Numbered from the stretch's first letter, positions 21,986 through 32,360 are shown. The stretch: 64,000 nt of DNA from Hypericum androsaemum (GCA_963995505.1 OZ023190.1:19028092-19092091); one strand, 5' to 3'. Numbers and translations are program-made. The notes: a model not told the origin generated them from the letters alone.

Positions 21986-24246
21986 AATCATTGCTTGTCC
22001 TCAAGCAATACTCATACAAAGACAATCACAAACACAATCACATATGAAAGAAAACATGAAAAGGACAAGACTAGGCATGATCAATTCACAATTTAACTCC
22101 CCTCAAAATTTCAAACTCATATCAAAAGTATTATCACACAACCTAGCTAGTACATCAACTTAAACACAAAGAGTAAGAACCGGTAGACACCTCACCACTC
22201 GATGGTTTAATCAAGTGTTATCACTATGTAAAAGACACTAGAAGGTTAACCACTCAGAGGTTCGGAAATTTTAGCTCACGATTTGTAAGTAGCCAACTTC
22301 CTATCTCTCGCATACATGATCGATGTGTTTCAAAGTATCCTACGTCCTACTCAACAGTGTCTCAAAGTCATGTGGTTGCTCGTGAACCAGGAGCTTTCAA
22401 TCGGGTTATAATGGGGCTAAGGTAAAGGTGAGGAAATATGTATGGATAGTAGATAAACCACCCAATCTGAGGACATGTTACAAAAGTACTCTAGTCACTC
22501 GTCTATTCTAAACATCTTCACCATAAATCGCTAAAGCACATTCCCAAAATTCACCCATTTCCTAAGACCGTGTAGCACGAGTTATGCCAATTATTAATGC
22601 CTTATTCAACATTCACTTTTTCTTTTTCTTTTCTTTTCTTCCCTTTTTTTTTCTTTTTTTTTTCTTTCTTTTACAAATACAAACACAAACACAAACACAA
22701 ACTTGGCATTTTGTAGGCAAAAACTCGGCTTCTTTGTATGGCCTCTTAATTACCCACATTCTCAATGAATTAACCCATAAGAACACTAAGCTACCAACTA
22801 AACCCAATACATATCATTTCCCAAAAATTTAAACTTACGTGTCCTCGGATCGGATGACCAAAGGTCGGGAAGATGGTGGATATAAGGCTTAAAGTTGGTA
22901 TACATATAATATGATCAATGAATGACTAGGCTCAATGGGTTAAAGCAATGGATATGAAGGTTCTTGGCTCTAAAGTTCTAGGCTCAATTTCAAAGGATTA
23001 GCCCTCGTCATTCACTAACGCCACACAACCAAGACCATGTCAAGTACTAGTAGGATACCTCGATCAACCGAACTCATGTAGGCACCTCATGAATAAATGA
23101 AGACGGTTGTCTCCTCATTCGGCTCAAAGTTCCTCACAAGGTCACTCATCAACCCTCTAGTCTAATCTACATAGTGAGACTACTAGTCTAAACAACCGAG
23201 GGTGAGGTTTCTACAAGTTCTTAGGCCTTGTGCTCGAGTTCATTTCCTAACTAGGTGTGTGGTAAGCTTCTAACACGAGTTAAAGAATTTTGAAAGGGGT
23301 CAAATTTTGAAAATTCATGCCAAATCATTGCCTAAACAAGACAAACCATATCTAAACATACAAAAGGATTCCTAAGTGGAACCACACCCCCACACTTGAA
23401 GAACACCTTGTCCTCAAGGTGTAGGGAGCATATATACATATAAACAATTGAACTATACTAACAAATGCATTAAGAAGCAAGCATGAACAACAATCAAACA
23501 TGAAGAACACGACATCACAAAGACATAAAGCAAACTCAAGACATCACGAAGACAAGAAAATAACTAAAGAAGAAAGAAAAAAAATGCTAGGAGACTTCCC
23601 TTAGTCTTGAGTTGGAGATGTTGGTGGCGGTGGAATGTCGAATCTGGGTCGCTCCACTAGTTGTCGGATGTAGTAGCTTTGATGATGCAGCTCCCTGTCC
23701 ATGTTGAACTTCGACCCCTTAAATCGCCACTTGCTAGCCTTTTGATTGGGACGATTTGGGAGAAATGGGAGGAAGAGTATATTAAAAAAAAAAAATTTTT
23801 TGAAAAAAAAAAAAAAAACGGGATTGAAATTAAAACCGAAAGTTGCCACGGCCGTGGCTAAAAGCCACGACAAAAATTTTTTTTTTGTTTTTTTTTTCAA
23901 AAAAAAAAATTTTTTAAAAATGAAAACCGAGAGTTGCCACGGCCGTGGCTAAAAGCCACGCCAAAAAAAATTTTATTATTTTTTTTTTTCGCAAATTTTT
24001 TTTTTTTTTCAAAATTTTTTTAAACTTTCCCAACTCGTCCTCGATCCTTGATGAGCTCCAATCGTCCATGTCACCTTCAAGATGCAAGAGATCCTACAAG
24101 CATGAACTAACACTTCAAAACAAAACATACCAGAATAAGAACAACACATAAATAAAAAGAACACACATAAAAGACTATAACAAATATAAAGACAATACAA
24201 AACACATGCTAAGTTATAGTCGTTAGCTTGACTTTACTCCCCTTGT
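21986..24246. other. Athila-like element 3' non-coding region
   Basis: Lies between the end of the ORF and the 3' LTR. Contains no open frame with known similarity, several A/T homopolymer runs, CAAACA microsatellite sequence near 22680 and a palindromic repeat pair at 23845-23949. Athila elements often have a long region here, sometimes with an env-like ORF; none is recognisable. Confidence 0.6.
23845..23949. repeat. Duplicated perfect palindrome GCCACGGCCGTGGC, 91-bp spacing
   Basis: The 14-base palindrome occurs at 23845-23858 and 23936-23949. Each is preceded by AGTTGCC context and followed by TAAAAGCCACG, which can pair again with the palindrome arm. Long A and T runs separate the two copies. 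It is GC-rich structure in an AT-rich untranslated region of the retroelement. Confidence 0.85.
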
Positions 24247-27174
24247 TCATGCATTGGAGGGTGAAGCCACGGATTGCACTTCCGCTTGCCGTTCCATATT
24301 ACCACCAAGGTACATCTTGCACCTTTGGCCATTCACCTTGAATACTCCTCCATTGATTCTTTCCAACTTGAGAGTTCCAAATGGAAAAACCTTTACCACC
24401 TTGAAAGGTCCACTCCACTTGGACTTGTGTTTTCCGGGAAAAAGTTTCAAACGGGAGTTGTAGAGTAGCACTTGATCACCTTCTTTGAACTCCTTCTTCC
24501 CGATGTGGGCGTCATGTGATCTTTTGGTCTTCTCCTTCTTAAGCCTTTCCACTCCCGGCTTGGCTTCCTTCTTCAAGAATGCATATCGTAGATGAGAGGG
24601 TAGCTCTTTAAACTCCAAGCTTGGAGCCTTAATGATGGAAGGTGGAGTAGGATACTTCAAATAAAGCTCTAAATTTTCATGGAGAGTTCTTTTATCAACT
24701 TTTCCCAGGAACTCTTCCAGGTCATCATCATCTTGTTCTCCATCATTCTCTTCATCTATTCCACCTTCAATCTTCAATGAGCTCTCCTTGCCCAACTTGA
24801 GGACACCATCATCCATAACATCAACTTTCATGCACATGCCTTCATCAAGAAGGTGGCTCATTGCATTGGACATCTTGAACTCTACTTTCTCCTCCCCTAC
24901 TCGCAGGACCAATCTTCCTTCATGTACGTCCACCAAGGCACGTGCCGTATTGAGAAATGGCCGGCCAAGGATTAATGGACAGCTCTTGTCTTCATCAAAA
25001 TCCAGCACCACAAAGTCCACGGGGAAGATAAACTTATCAACCTTCACCAAGACATCCTCCACTACCCCGAATGGCTTCTTTATGGTTTGGTCCGCCAATT
25101 GGAGACGCATAGAAGTTGGTTTCACCTCACATAAGCCAAGTCTCCGAAAGATGGACAAAGGCATCAAGTTGATACTTGCACCCAAGTCACACAAACACTT
25201 TGGAAACTCCACATCACCAACAAAACCAGGAATAGTGAAGCTCCCCGGATCTTTTAATTTCTTCGGGAGATCTTTGGAGATGATAGAGCTACATTTAGCC
25301 GTTAGAGCTACCGTCTCTCCATCTTTCCACTTCCTCTTCTTAGCGATGAGTTCCTTGAGAAACTTTGAGTACTGCGGCAATTGATCCAACATCTCAAGAA
25401 AAGAAACGCTGATCTGGATGTTCTTCATCTTCTCCATGAAGCCAATAAACTTGTCATCCATCACATTCTTCTTCTTCACTCTTTGAGGGAATGGTAGTCG
25501 AGGGGCTTTAGGTGGTGGTGGCACGTAGACTTCTTCTTCAGCACTCTCAACCGGTGGACTTCTCTCTCTCTTTGCCTCCACTTCAGTCTCCTCCTCATGG
25601 GCTTCCATAGGATCATCATTGTTCTTCCGGGTTGCCTCTTGAGAAGCTATTTCCTTACCACTCCTCAAAGAAATTGCACACACATTTCCTCGAGGATTCA
25701 CTTCCGTTGAGCTAGGAAGAGAACCAGAAGCTCTGTGGGCACTTGCACTTGCTATTTGCCCAAGTTGTCTCTCTATATTATGCATGGCGGTTGCTTGACC
25801 CTTGAGGATTTGTTCAAGGTTATCTTGCCTTGATGCTTGTTGTTGTATGGCTGCCAACATTTGGCTTTGTTGGCCAACCACCCCTCCAACTTCTTGCATA
25901 AACTTTTCCATCTTGTCAAACCTCTCCTCAATATTTCCCATCCGATCCATCAAGGAGAAACGTGGTTGGAAACCTGGAGGAGGCCCTTGAGGTGCATTAC
26001 GAAGAGGAAGTCCCTTATCCGGAACAATTGCCATGCTATCTCCACTACTTCCTTCGGTACCCCTCCAAGAGAAGTTTGGGTGATTTCTCCACCCCGGATT
26101 GTAAGTGGAGGAATAGGGGTTATTTCCCATCCTATTTGCTCCTTGGCTTTGGCCACCCACGAAATTCACTTGCTCCATAGAAGAGCCCATCATGGCACAC
26201 CCATTCATCTCATGGCCAACATTGCCACAAACTTCACAACTTGTTTGCATAGCCGCCACATTGCTTTTGTTCAAGCTTAGTTCCTTCACTTGCTTTGCTA
26301 ATAAAGCCAATTGAGCTTGAATTGAGGAAGCAATATCAACATCAATCACTTCTACTTGCTCCTTTCTCGGTTGCCTAGCTCTCTCATTAGCCATAAGCAT
26401 GTTTGTAATTGCCAACTGCTGCAAGATGTGGTAGGCTTCATCTTTCTCCTTTCTCAAGAAGGATCCATTTGCGGCGGCATCAACCGTGCCCCTTGTAGAT
26501 GATCCAAGGCTAAAGTAGAAGGTGTGGAGTAGAGACTCCTCTGTCAAATTGTGATGTGGGCAACTCCTTTGTAGTCCCTTGAATCTTTCCCAAGCTTCAC
26601 TCAAGGTCTCATTTTCAAATTGTTGAAAGTTGTTGATCTCCTTCCTGAGTCTATTTGTCTTTGCGTAGGGGAAAAACTTTTCAAGGAAGGCATTGGCTAA
26701 CTCCTCCCACGTGGAAATCTCTGTATCGACCAATTGCTTGTACCACATTTTAGCTTGGTCCTTCAAAGTAAATGGAAACAATCTAAGCTTCACGGCATCA
26801 TCGGTAGCTCCGTCGAACTTGACAGTGTCGGCTATCTCCAAGAAGTTACCAATATGGTCATTGGGGTCTTCATTCGGCAACCCATAGAATTGAACCGAAG
26901 ATTGGAGCATGTTTATCACGGCCGGCTTGATCTCAAAATTGTTAGCTTGGATACTCGGCCTCGGTACTCCGGTCATTGCTCCCCTCAAGGTGGGCTTATA
27001 GGAATCCAAGAGCGTCCTTCGAGGAGCTCGATCTCCATGAGCATCGTCCCTTGGATGAGCTTGTTGGTTCATCCTTTCTTGAGTTCTTCTTTCTTGTCGC
27101 AATGTCCTCTCCAAATATCCAATGTCCGCTTCGATTTCCACCGAAAAGTTGTTGGTGGAACGAGTGAGGGGCAT
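24247..27174 (-). CDS. Gag-protease fused in frame to integrase C-terminal tail (retrotransposon ORF)
   Basis: An uninterrupted 975-residue ORF starting at the ATG at 27174 (MPLTRSTNNF); an upstream TTG in frame is ignored. Gag occupies roughly residues 75-240 (NFEIKPAVINMLQSSVQFYG, LRLFPFTLKDQAKMWYKQL, FLEKFFPYAKTNRLRKEI, SEAWERFKGLQRSCPHH), of Athila type. A CCHC zinc knuckle (CEVCGNVGHEMNGC) lies near residue 315. After a charged linker comes a retropepsin with the active-site motif CDLGASINLMP and LILGRPFLNTARALVDVHEG. Next is the usual pre-RT phrase LPSHLRYAFL, but RT does not follow. The frame runs straight into KEKTKRSHDAHIGKKEFKEG, LLYNSRLKLFPGKHKSKWSG and PFKVVKVFPFGTLKL, the integrase C-terminal module. 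About 1,000 residues of RT, RNase H and integrase core are deleted without breaking the frame. Confidence 0.93.
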   Translation of the reverse strand: MPLTRSTNNFSVEIEADIGYLERTLRQERRTQERMNQQAHPRDDAHGDRAPRRTLLDSYKPTLRGAMTGVPRPSIQANNFEIKPAVINMLQSSVQFYGLPNEDPNDHIGNFLEIADTVKFDGATDDAVKLRLFPFTLKDQAKMWYKQLVDTEISTWEELANAFLEKFFPYAKTNRLRKEINNFQQFENETLSEAWERFKGLQRSCPHHNLTEESLLHTFYFSLGSSTRGTVDAAANGSFLRKEKDEAYHILQQLAITNMLMANERARQPRKEQVEVIDVDIASSIQAQLALLAKQVKELSLNKSNVAAMQTSCEVCGNVGHEMNGCAMMGSSMEQVNFVGGQSQGANRMGNNPYSSTYNPGWRNHPNFSWRGTEGSSGDSMAIVPDKGLPLRNAPQGPPPGFQPRFSLMDRMGNIEERFDKMEKFMQEVGGVVGQQSQMLAAIQQQASRQDNLEQILKGQATAMHNIERQLGQIASASAHRASGSLPSSTEVNPRGNVCAISLRSGKEIASQEATRKNNDDPMEAHEEETEVEAKRERSPPVESAEEEVYVPPPPKAPRLPFPQRVKKKNVMDDKFIGFMEKMKNIQISVSFLEMLDQLPQYSKFLKELIAKKRKWKDGETVALTAKCSSIISKDLPKKLKDPGSFTIPGFVGDVEFPKCLCDLGASINLMPLSIFRRLGLCEVKPTSMRLQLADQTIKKPFGVVEDVLVKVDKFIFPVDFVVLDFDEDKSCPLILGRPFLNTARALVDVHEGRLVLRVGEEKVEFKMSNAMSHLLDEGMCMKVDVMDDGVLKLGKESSLKIEGGIDEENDGEQDDDDLEEFLGKVDKRTLHENLELYLKYPTPPSIIKAPSLEFKELPSHLRYAFLKKEAKPGVERLKKEKTKRSHDAHIGKKEFKEGDQVLLYNSRLKLFPGKHKSKWSGPFKVVKVFPFGTLKLERINGGVFKVNGQRCKMYLGGNMERQAEVQSVASPSNA

Positions 27175-27293
27175 GCGATAAACAAGTACCTTGCAAAACA
27201 AGCAACAAAGGTACTAAGTAACCAAGTAAACAAACAAACAAAAAAAATGTCCTAATCCAAGTTCGTAAGCCAAATTAAGCGTCTAGTACTTAA

Positions 27294-27311
27294 TCCCCGG
27301 CAACGGCGCCA
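27294..27311 (-). other. tRNA-Asp primer binding site
   Basis: Minus-strand TGGCGCCGTTGCCGGGGA is complementary to the 3' end of plant tRNA-Asp(GTC) (CCCCGGCAACGGCGCCA). It lies two bases inside the 5' LTR and sets the element's orientation. Confidence 0.92.
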
Positions 27312-27313
27312 AT

Positions 27314-28907
27314 TGAAAGGAAGGATTTTCACCCCTCTTGCAATAAAGAGTAAGTACGGGATTGTCGTCCCACAAGGACTAAGCTAGGCCGCAAAGTCGA
27401 CTCAACCACTAGTTTAGGACTACTATGAATGGATTTGTCAATTCCAAACACAAAATGCTACTTGAAATAAAATTACAACTAAGCAAGGAGAAGGTTAAAA
27501 CACTTAAAACAAGAGTGAGCTTGGTACCAATGACAACCTAAATAACCAAATGGCATGTGGGGTTTATTGAGTTCGTGTTATGGTCCGGATGTTTCTTAAG
27601 CAACTAATCAACGCTCCCGCGACAAACTAGTCTAAATCGATAGTTAATTAGGCTTAGTCAAACCAACCGCGCTCCCGCGACTAATTAGCCAACTAATCCA
27701 ACTAACTACCGATTATCACCATCATCCTTTGGACAACTAGTCACCTAAGGTGATCCCTCAACAATAGGCAACTAGTTAACTAGTTAAATGGTCCGTTAAT
27801 CCTAACCCCTCCCGGCGATTAGCATCAACTTAGTTCATAATCAAGGTGATCAATCAAGATTAAGCATTCAACACATTAACTAGTTCACAAACCTTAACAT
27901 ATTAACCCCACAAAACCATTGGCTAAATAGATGCCATCAAGGCACCTAACCCACAAAAGAACTACTCACACATGTTCATCATACATATCAATACATCCAT
28001 TGAACAAAGCAAGCATAACAAGAACATTAAAAGATAGAGAAAGAGAAAGCTCAAAATGGTCTTCAAGCTTCCAATCTTCTTCCTTCAAGTTCCCTTCACA
28101 AGCTTCAACAATGGCTCCCTCTCCTAGCTTCTTCTTGGCCACGTTCTTCTTCTCTTCTCCTCTCCTAAGGTGAGCCACGTTTTTGGTCCAAGGGAGAGAG
28201 GTTGGCAGCCACGGAATTTTTGAGGAAGGAAGAATGCTTGGTTCAATGGTGGTAAAAATGTCAAAGTATGGAGAAGTGGAGTGGGAGATAGTGGAAGACA
28301 AAGTGGAGTAGTGGGAGACAAAGGAAGGTAGTGGAGTATGGGGAATTTTGTAGTGGAAATCCAGCCAAAAGGTGGTAGGATGGCAGCCAAGAAAACGTTC
28401 TGGCAAATTCCGGAATGGTCCCGGAATTTTAGCCGATTTCGGTCAGGCGAGTTCTCAGGTTTAAAGCTCGTCTTCATGTGCATTTTTGACCCTCTTAGAC
28501 TTCGAATCTGCAGATGACCGAAGAAACAAAGTTGTAGCTCCGGATGTCTTCTTTCCAGAACCACCTCACTCGTCTCCATGCGACTTCATATGAGAAAGTT
28601 ATTGGCATTTAAGTCTCTCGAGGTCAGTTAGCCTAATGTCGTCGCCTTCCCGATCGTGCACCATTCTTCAAGGCTGATCCGATCATCGTTGAAGCGCTCC
28701 AACGTACACCAATATCCTCCCCGCATTACCACAAAGCCTCCTTGAAATAAAAATGAACAAAACTAATGAAAATCACAATAACTATACTAAAACGTTCAAA
28801 ACACGAAATATAACAAAACAACGATAAATAACACACAACAATACTAGAAACAATGGAAAATTGATACTAAAACATATATAGATGATAGAGTGTTTTCACA
28901 CTCATCA
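27314..28907 (-). repeat. 5' LTR (right on the plus strand)
   Basis: 1594 bases, TG...CA, matching 20379-21971 except for five substitutions and one indel seen by eye. Followed by the target duplicate TCATT and the resumed LINE. Confidence 0.95.
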
Positions 28908-28912
28908 TCATT

Positions 28913-29724
28913 GCAGACTGGATTACTCCATTACCACCCCAGCACGAGACCCTAGTGGAGCTTCGATAGAGCAACCCGGGACCTACCGGTGCTGGGGGTA
29001 TCGTCCATGACTCAGGTGGATTTTGGGTGTGTGGTTTTGCAAAGGGCATTGGAAGCTATACCTCCCTTGCTGCAGAGCTCTAGGCCTCAGTCCTATGGCT
29101 AAAGGTGACCTGAGAGAGGGGTTTTCGGAGGGTACTGGTGGAGGTTGATTCATCCATAGTTATTCTTTGCGTGGGACGAGATATCGACCATGCTCATCCT
29201 TTGACGATGCTGATCTCGTGAGCGCAAAAGCTTCTGGAGAGAGATTGGGAGATTGATATTCACTACACTTGGCGGGAGGGCAATCGGTTGGCAGATGCCC
29301 TTTCCAAGCATGTTTTGGAGATTTTCTTTTATTATGTTGTTCTTGATGCCCCTTCCAGCTTCTGTATGGATGTGTACTTAGAGGATCTGCGGGGAGTTAG
29401 CCTCCTACGTTGTACTCGGTTGTCTAGAGCTGCTGATGGCATAGAGCCAAGGGGGGATTCTCCTTCCCTAGTTGTATCTTCTAGTGACGGTGCAAGGCCA
29501 GGTTTTGCGATATACCAAACGCCAATGGGAGAATTTTCTCCCCGAGGTACTCTTTCCCTGTCACGGGTTTTTCCCACTGGGTTTTCTCGTGATAGGGTTT
29601 TGACGAGGCCGGCGGTTGCAACCTCACAAGAGGCCGAGAGAGGGCCTTGCACTTAGTAGGATGTGATTGGCCATTTCGTTTATATACCTAGGGATTTTTG
29701 TCCCTCCTCTTCCACCAAAAAAAA
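28913..29724 (+). pseudogene. LINE 3' part: RNase H domain, 3' UTR and A tail
   Basis: Joining 20378 to 28913 restores continuous LINE sequence. The plus strand reads, across stops and frame changes, RNase H features: PGPTGAGGIVHDSGGFWVCG, SYTSLAAEL, LVEVDSS, IDIHYTWREGNRLADALSKH. The last motif is the usual C-terminal RNase H signature of plant L1 elements. A short 3' UTR ends in eight A at 29717-29724. Stops show the copy is dead. Confidence 0.85.
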
Positions 29725-30960
29725 GTTATGAATTTCTAACTCGGACCAATCAGCGACCAACAGCAACCAGAAGAAAACAAAATAGATGTCCTCCTCCGGG
29801 CAGGACCCAATGGCTGATTTTTTTTTTAAAATTCTTTGTCTATAACTATAAGTTTTTAAATATATATCGATAAAAGTATATTTTAAAAAATATTTAGTAA
29901 ATCTAAATTGAATCCAAGTTTACACTACTTAGACTCTAAATATAAAACACCATTACTAAATTTAACTTACTAAAAAATGGGTTCAACTTCCGTAGTTAAA
30001 TGTAATTATTCTAGTTTAGCAAGATATTTCGAATTCATATTCTAGAGAACGAGCGTCACATATTTATTGAAAAATTTTTACAACTTTTCAAAGATGTTAT
30101 CAATCTCGAATATATATTAACCGGCTTAGCGACTTTTCGAATAGTTGGTATAAAATAATAAAAAATTGTACCTTTTTTTTCCTAAAAAAACTAGAACCGG
30201 GTTCGCTGAAATTTAGGCCTAAACCCAATATCCTGGGGTTATCACAGTAGACATATTGACTCGTGGGCCCATTTCAGCTTCGGCCATCTCTTGCTCAACG
30301 TGCGTATATGTTCCGACACGTCCTTTCGATGTATTTGAATCTCTTATCAGAAGAATTAAAACAACCCAACTTTATGCACAATATTGAGGTATCAATTAAC
30401 TCTACTTCTTCACATAAAAATTTAGCTAAATTTCTATAATATACTATAAATGTTAAATTGGTGGGAAGGGGGAGAAGAATGTATGGGGCAAGTAATGGAG
30501 CTTTGAGCATTCCCAAATATTTGCCACCAAACAATTCCTGCGATGCTTGTTGGGTTGGTTGCCTGAAATCGGAACCAAAAGTTGGAGATGATAAGATATT
30601 ACAGAGAAAAGTGGAGCAGTGGAAGGATGGGAACGTTGTATCATCTAATTTGAGAGAATTTGTTCTTCTTTCTTTCAAATAATCTAAACAAAAATTGTGC
30701 CACTTTCTTCCCCATCCTTGAGACACAAGATAAGATTTGAGTCTGAAATCTCTGTTTCTTCACGTACTGCCTATAAACCCATTTTTCTTTATAAAAAAAA
30801 TCCATTCTCCCTTTGGCCATCTTCTTTTTGTTCGTATTCCGTTTTAATATAAAAATTACATTAAATTGAATAATTTTCAGGTTGATTTTGTAAAGGAATA
30901 AGCAAATGTTTTTCACTATTTTTACTGTTTTATCAAGATGTACATCCAATCAACACAAAA
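29725..30960. other. Intergenic, AT-rich
   Basis: No gene supported. A plus-strand open frame at about 30458-30682 (ending LREFVLLSFK) has ordinary composition but no recognised family. The right end contains TACATCCAATCA at 30941-30952, repeated at 32369-32380 on the far side of the next element. Confidence 0.45.
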
Positions 30961-31206
30961 AAGAAAAAGTTCACATAAGTACCGTGTAGTTTATCCGATT
31001 ATCACTTGAGTACCCTGTAGTTTAAAAATGATAGAACTGGTTCAACATATTCTAATTTTTCTCACTTAAGTCTACCCAGCCCGGTTCACCTATTTTTGTC
31101 AAAATGGCGTCGCCTACACGCTTACGTGGATTGCCACGTGACTTTGACCGAAATGAAATGGCTGTTGACATGGCAATAGGTAAATTACCAAAATAAGTAC
31201 CAAATT
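30961..31206 (+). repeat. Left terminal inverted repeat of SEC13-carrying element
   Basis: Pairs with 32121-32360 in inverted orientation over about 240 bases with scattered mismatches. Inner edge near TAAATTACCAAAATAAGTACC. Confidence 0.85.
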
Positions 31207-31367
31207 TGTTTTAAATTAAAAATAAAACCCTCACCCTCCTTTCTCATTCTTTCTCCCCCCCCCCCGTTCTATCGGATCCCTTTCTAATCTCACTCAAATC
31301 ACTTCGATCTAATATCGCTGGGTGTAGGGGCATAAATGGAAGAAAAGCTAACACAAGGAAGAAGAAG

Positions 31368-31620
31368 ATGCCAGGGCCGAAGATCGAGATGGGTCACGAG
31401 GACACGATCCACGTCGCCGCCATGAATGACTACAGAAATTGCCTCGCCGCCGCCTCCTCCGACACCACCGTCAAGATCATCGGGGACGGCATCATTCTTC
31501 TCTTTTGCCACTCTCCACGGCCACCGTGGCCCTGTCTGGAAGGTCTGCTGGGCCCACCCCAAGTTCGGGTCGCTCCTGGCCTCGTGTACGACAGCCAAGT
31601 GTGGGACTTCTCCCCTGAGG
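31368..31620 (+). pseudogene. SEC13: Captured SEC13 N-terminal fragment, frameshifted
   Basis: SEC13 is a WD40 beta-propeller subunit of the COPII outer coat, also found in nuclear pore and SEA/GATOR complexes. The ATG at 31368 opens MPGPKIEMGHEDTIHVAAM, then [15 protein letters not shown], the conserved first-blade sequence. After a frame change the other frame reads [20 protein letters not shown] and FGSLLASC, the second-blade start. About 85 of ~300 residues are represented; the remaining blades are absent, the frame is broken and residues normally present between the blades are lost. It sits inside inverted repeats, which makes it a transduplicated fragment. Identity is secure; function is not expected, though antisense or small-RNA effects on the parent gene are possible. 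Confidence 0.85.
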
Positions 31621-31739
31621 TTGTTTCATGGATGATTAGGCTTTGTGTCTTTGGTGCTTGTGCTTCCCATGACTGGGATACTTACCTAAGGGGAATTAAA
31701 TTTTCTGGGTTTTGGGCGTTTGATATTGGGTGTTTTGTT

Positions 31740-32070
31740 TGTTGAGTGGCGGCTGAAGATGGGGAAGCTTGGGAGATTGGAGGTTGAAGATGGGGAAGCT
31801 TTGATATCGTGTCCTTTTGACGGCGGGAGTGGAGGGAGGGAGGAGGTTAGGGCTGATTGGGTGTGGGACTCGCAAGGGGAGAGAGAGGAGGAGGAGGAGG
31901 AGGAGGAGAGAGAGAGAGAGGACGAAGATGAGCTTGGAGATTTGAGATTTTTCCTGGTTGTGCTTGAATAGTTTTGAGTTGTACCCAAAATAAAATAAAA
32001 CAAAAAAAATAGTTTTGATTTGTTTGTGTTTCCGCGAGTTGAACGAAGCCAGGAGGAGGAAGATGGAGCC
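31740..32070. other. GA-rich filler inside SEC13-carrying element
   Basis: Contains a local duplication (GAAGATGGGGAAGCTT at about 31755 and 31786) and a (GAG)n/(GA)n tract near 31885-31920. The minus strand gives a Ser-rich open frame (31686-32072) with no family. It may be a second captured piece, such as a 5' UTR, but nothing identifies its donor. Confidence 0.4.
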
Positions 32071-32120
32071 ATTTTATTTTTAGTTTATTAGGGTTTTTAT
32101 TAAAAATTTATAAACAAATT

Positions 32121-32360
32121 AGGTACTAATATGGTAATTTATCTATTGCCATGTCAACAACAATTTCATCTAGGTCAAAGTCACGTGGCAGTCCACGTAA
32201 GCGCCCAGGAGATGCCGTTTTGACAAAAATGGGTGAACCGGGTTGGGTAAACTTAAGTGAAAAAATTTGGAATAAGTTGGATCGGTTCTATCATTTTTAA
32301 ACTACATGATGCTCAAGTGATAATCGGATAAACCACAGGGTACTTATGTGAACTTCTTCC
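32121..32360 (-). repeat. Right terminal inverted repeat of SEC13-carrying element
   Basis: Reverse complement of 30961-31206, outer end GGAAGAAGTTCACATAAG on the minus strand. Confidence 0.85.

Larger units (their letters stand above)
20379..28907 (-). mobile_element. Young non-autonomous Athila-like Ty3/gypsy LTR retrotransposon (8.5 kb)
   Basis: Two long terminal repeats (20379-21971 and 27314-28907, both TG...CA) flank an interior with one intact minus-strand ORF. The five-base target duplication TCATT is at 20374-20378 and 28908-28912. By eye the LTRs differ by five substitutions and one single-base indel in ~1.59 kb, so insertion was recent. The primer binding site pairs with tRNA-Asp, as in Athila elements. 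The ORF carries Gag, a CCHC knuckle and protease, then only the C-terminal tail of integrase. Reverse transcriptase, RNase H and the integrase core are absent, so the copy cannot move without proteins supplied by a relative. Confidence 0.93.
30961..32360. mobile_element. Gene-capturing Mutator-like TIR element with SEC13 fragment (Pack-MULE type)
   Basis: Inverted repeats of roughly 240 bases form the ends: 30961-31206 and 32121-32360. Both arms read, outside in, GTTCACATAAGTACC, TTTATCCGATTATCACTTGA, AAAATGATAGAAC, CCCGGTTCACC, GTGACTTTGACC and TTGACATGGCAATAG, with scattered differences. The ~900-base interior has a SEC13 N-terminal fragment and GA-rich sequence but no transposase. A 12-base direct repeat TACATCCAATCA flanks the element at 30941-30952 and 32369-32380, each about eight A-rich bases outside the recognisable arm. 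It may mark the target duplication if the true ends extend that far. Arm length and cargo fit a Pack-MULE. Confidence 0.85.

Noticed and set aside
24788..25384. 198-codon plus-strand frame
   Set aside because: Antisense shadow of the Gag-protease ORF; no start context or domain.
30458..30682. 74-codon plus-strand frame
   Set aside because: Some coding-like composition but it begins without ATG context, has no family similarity and no partner exons.
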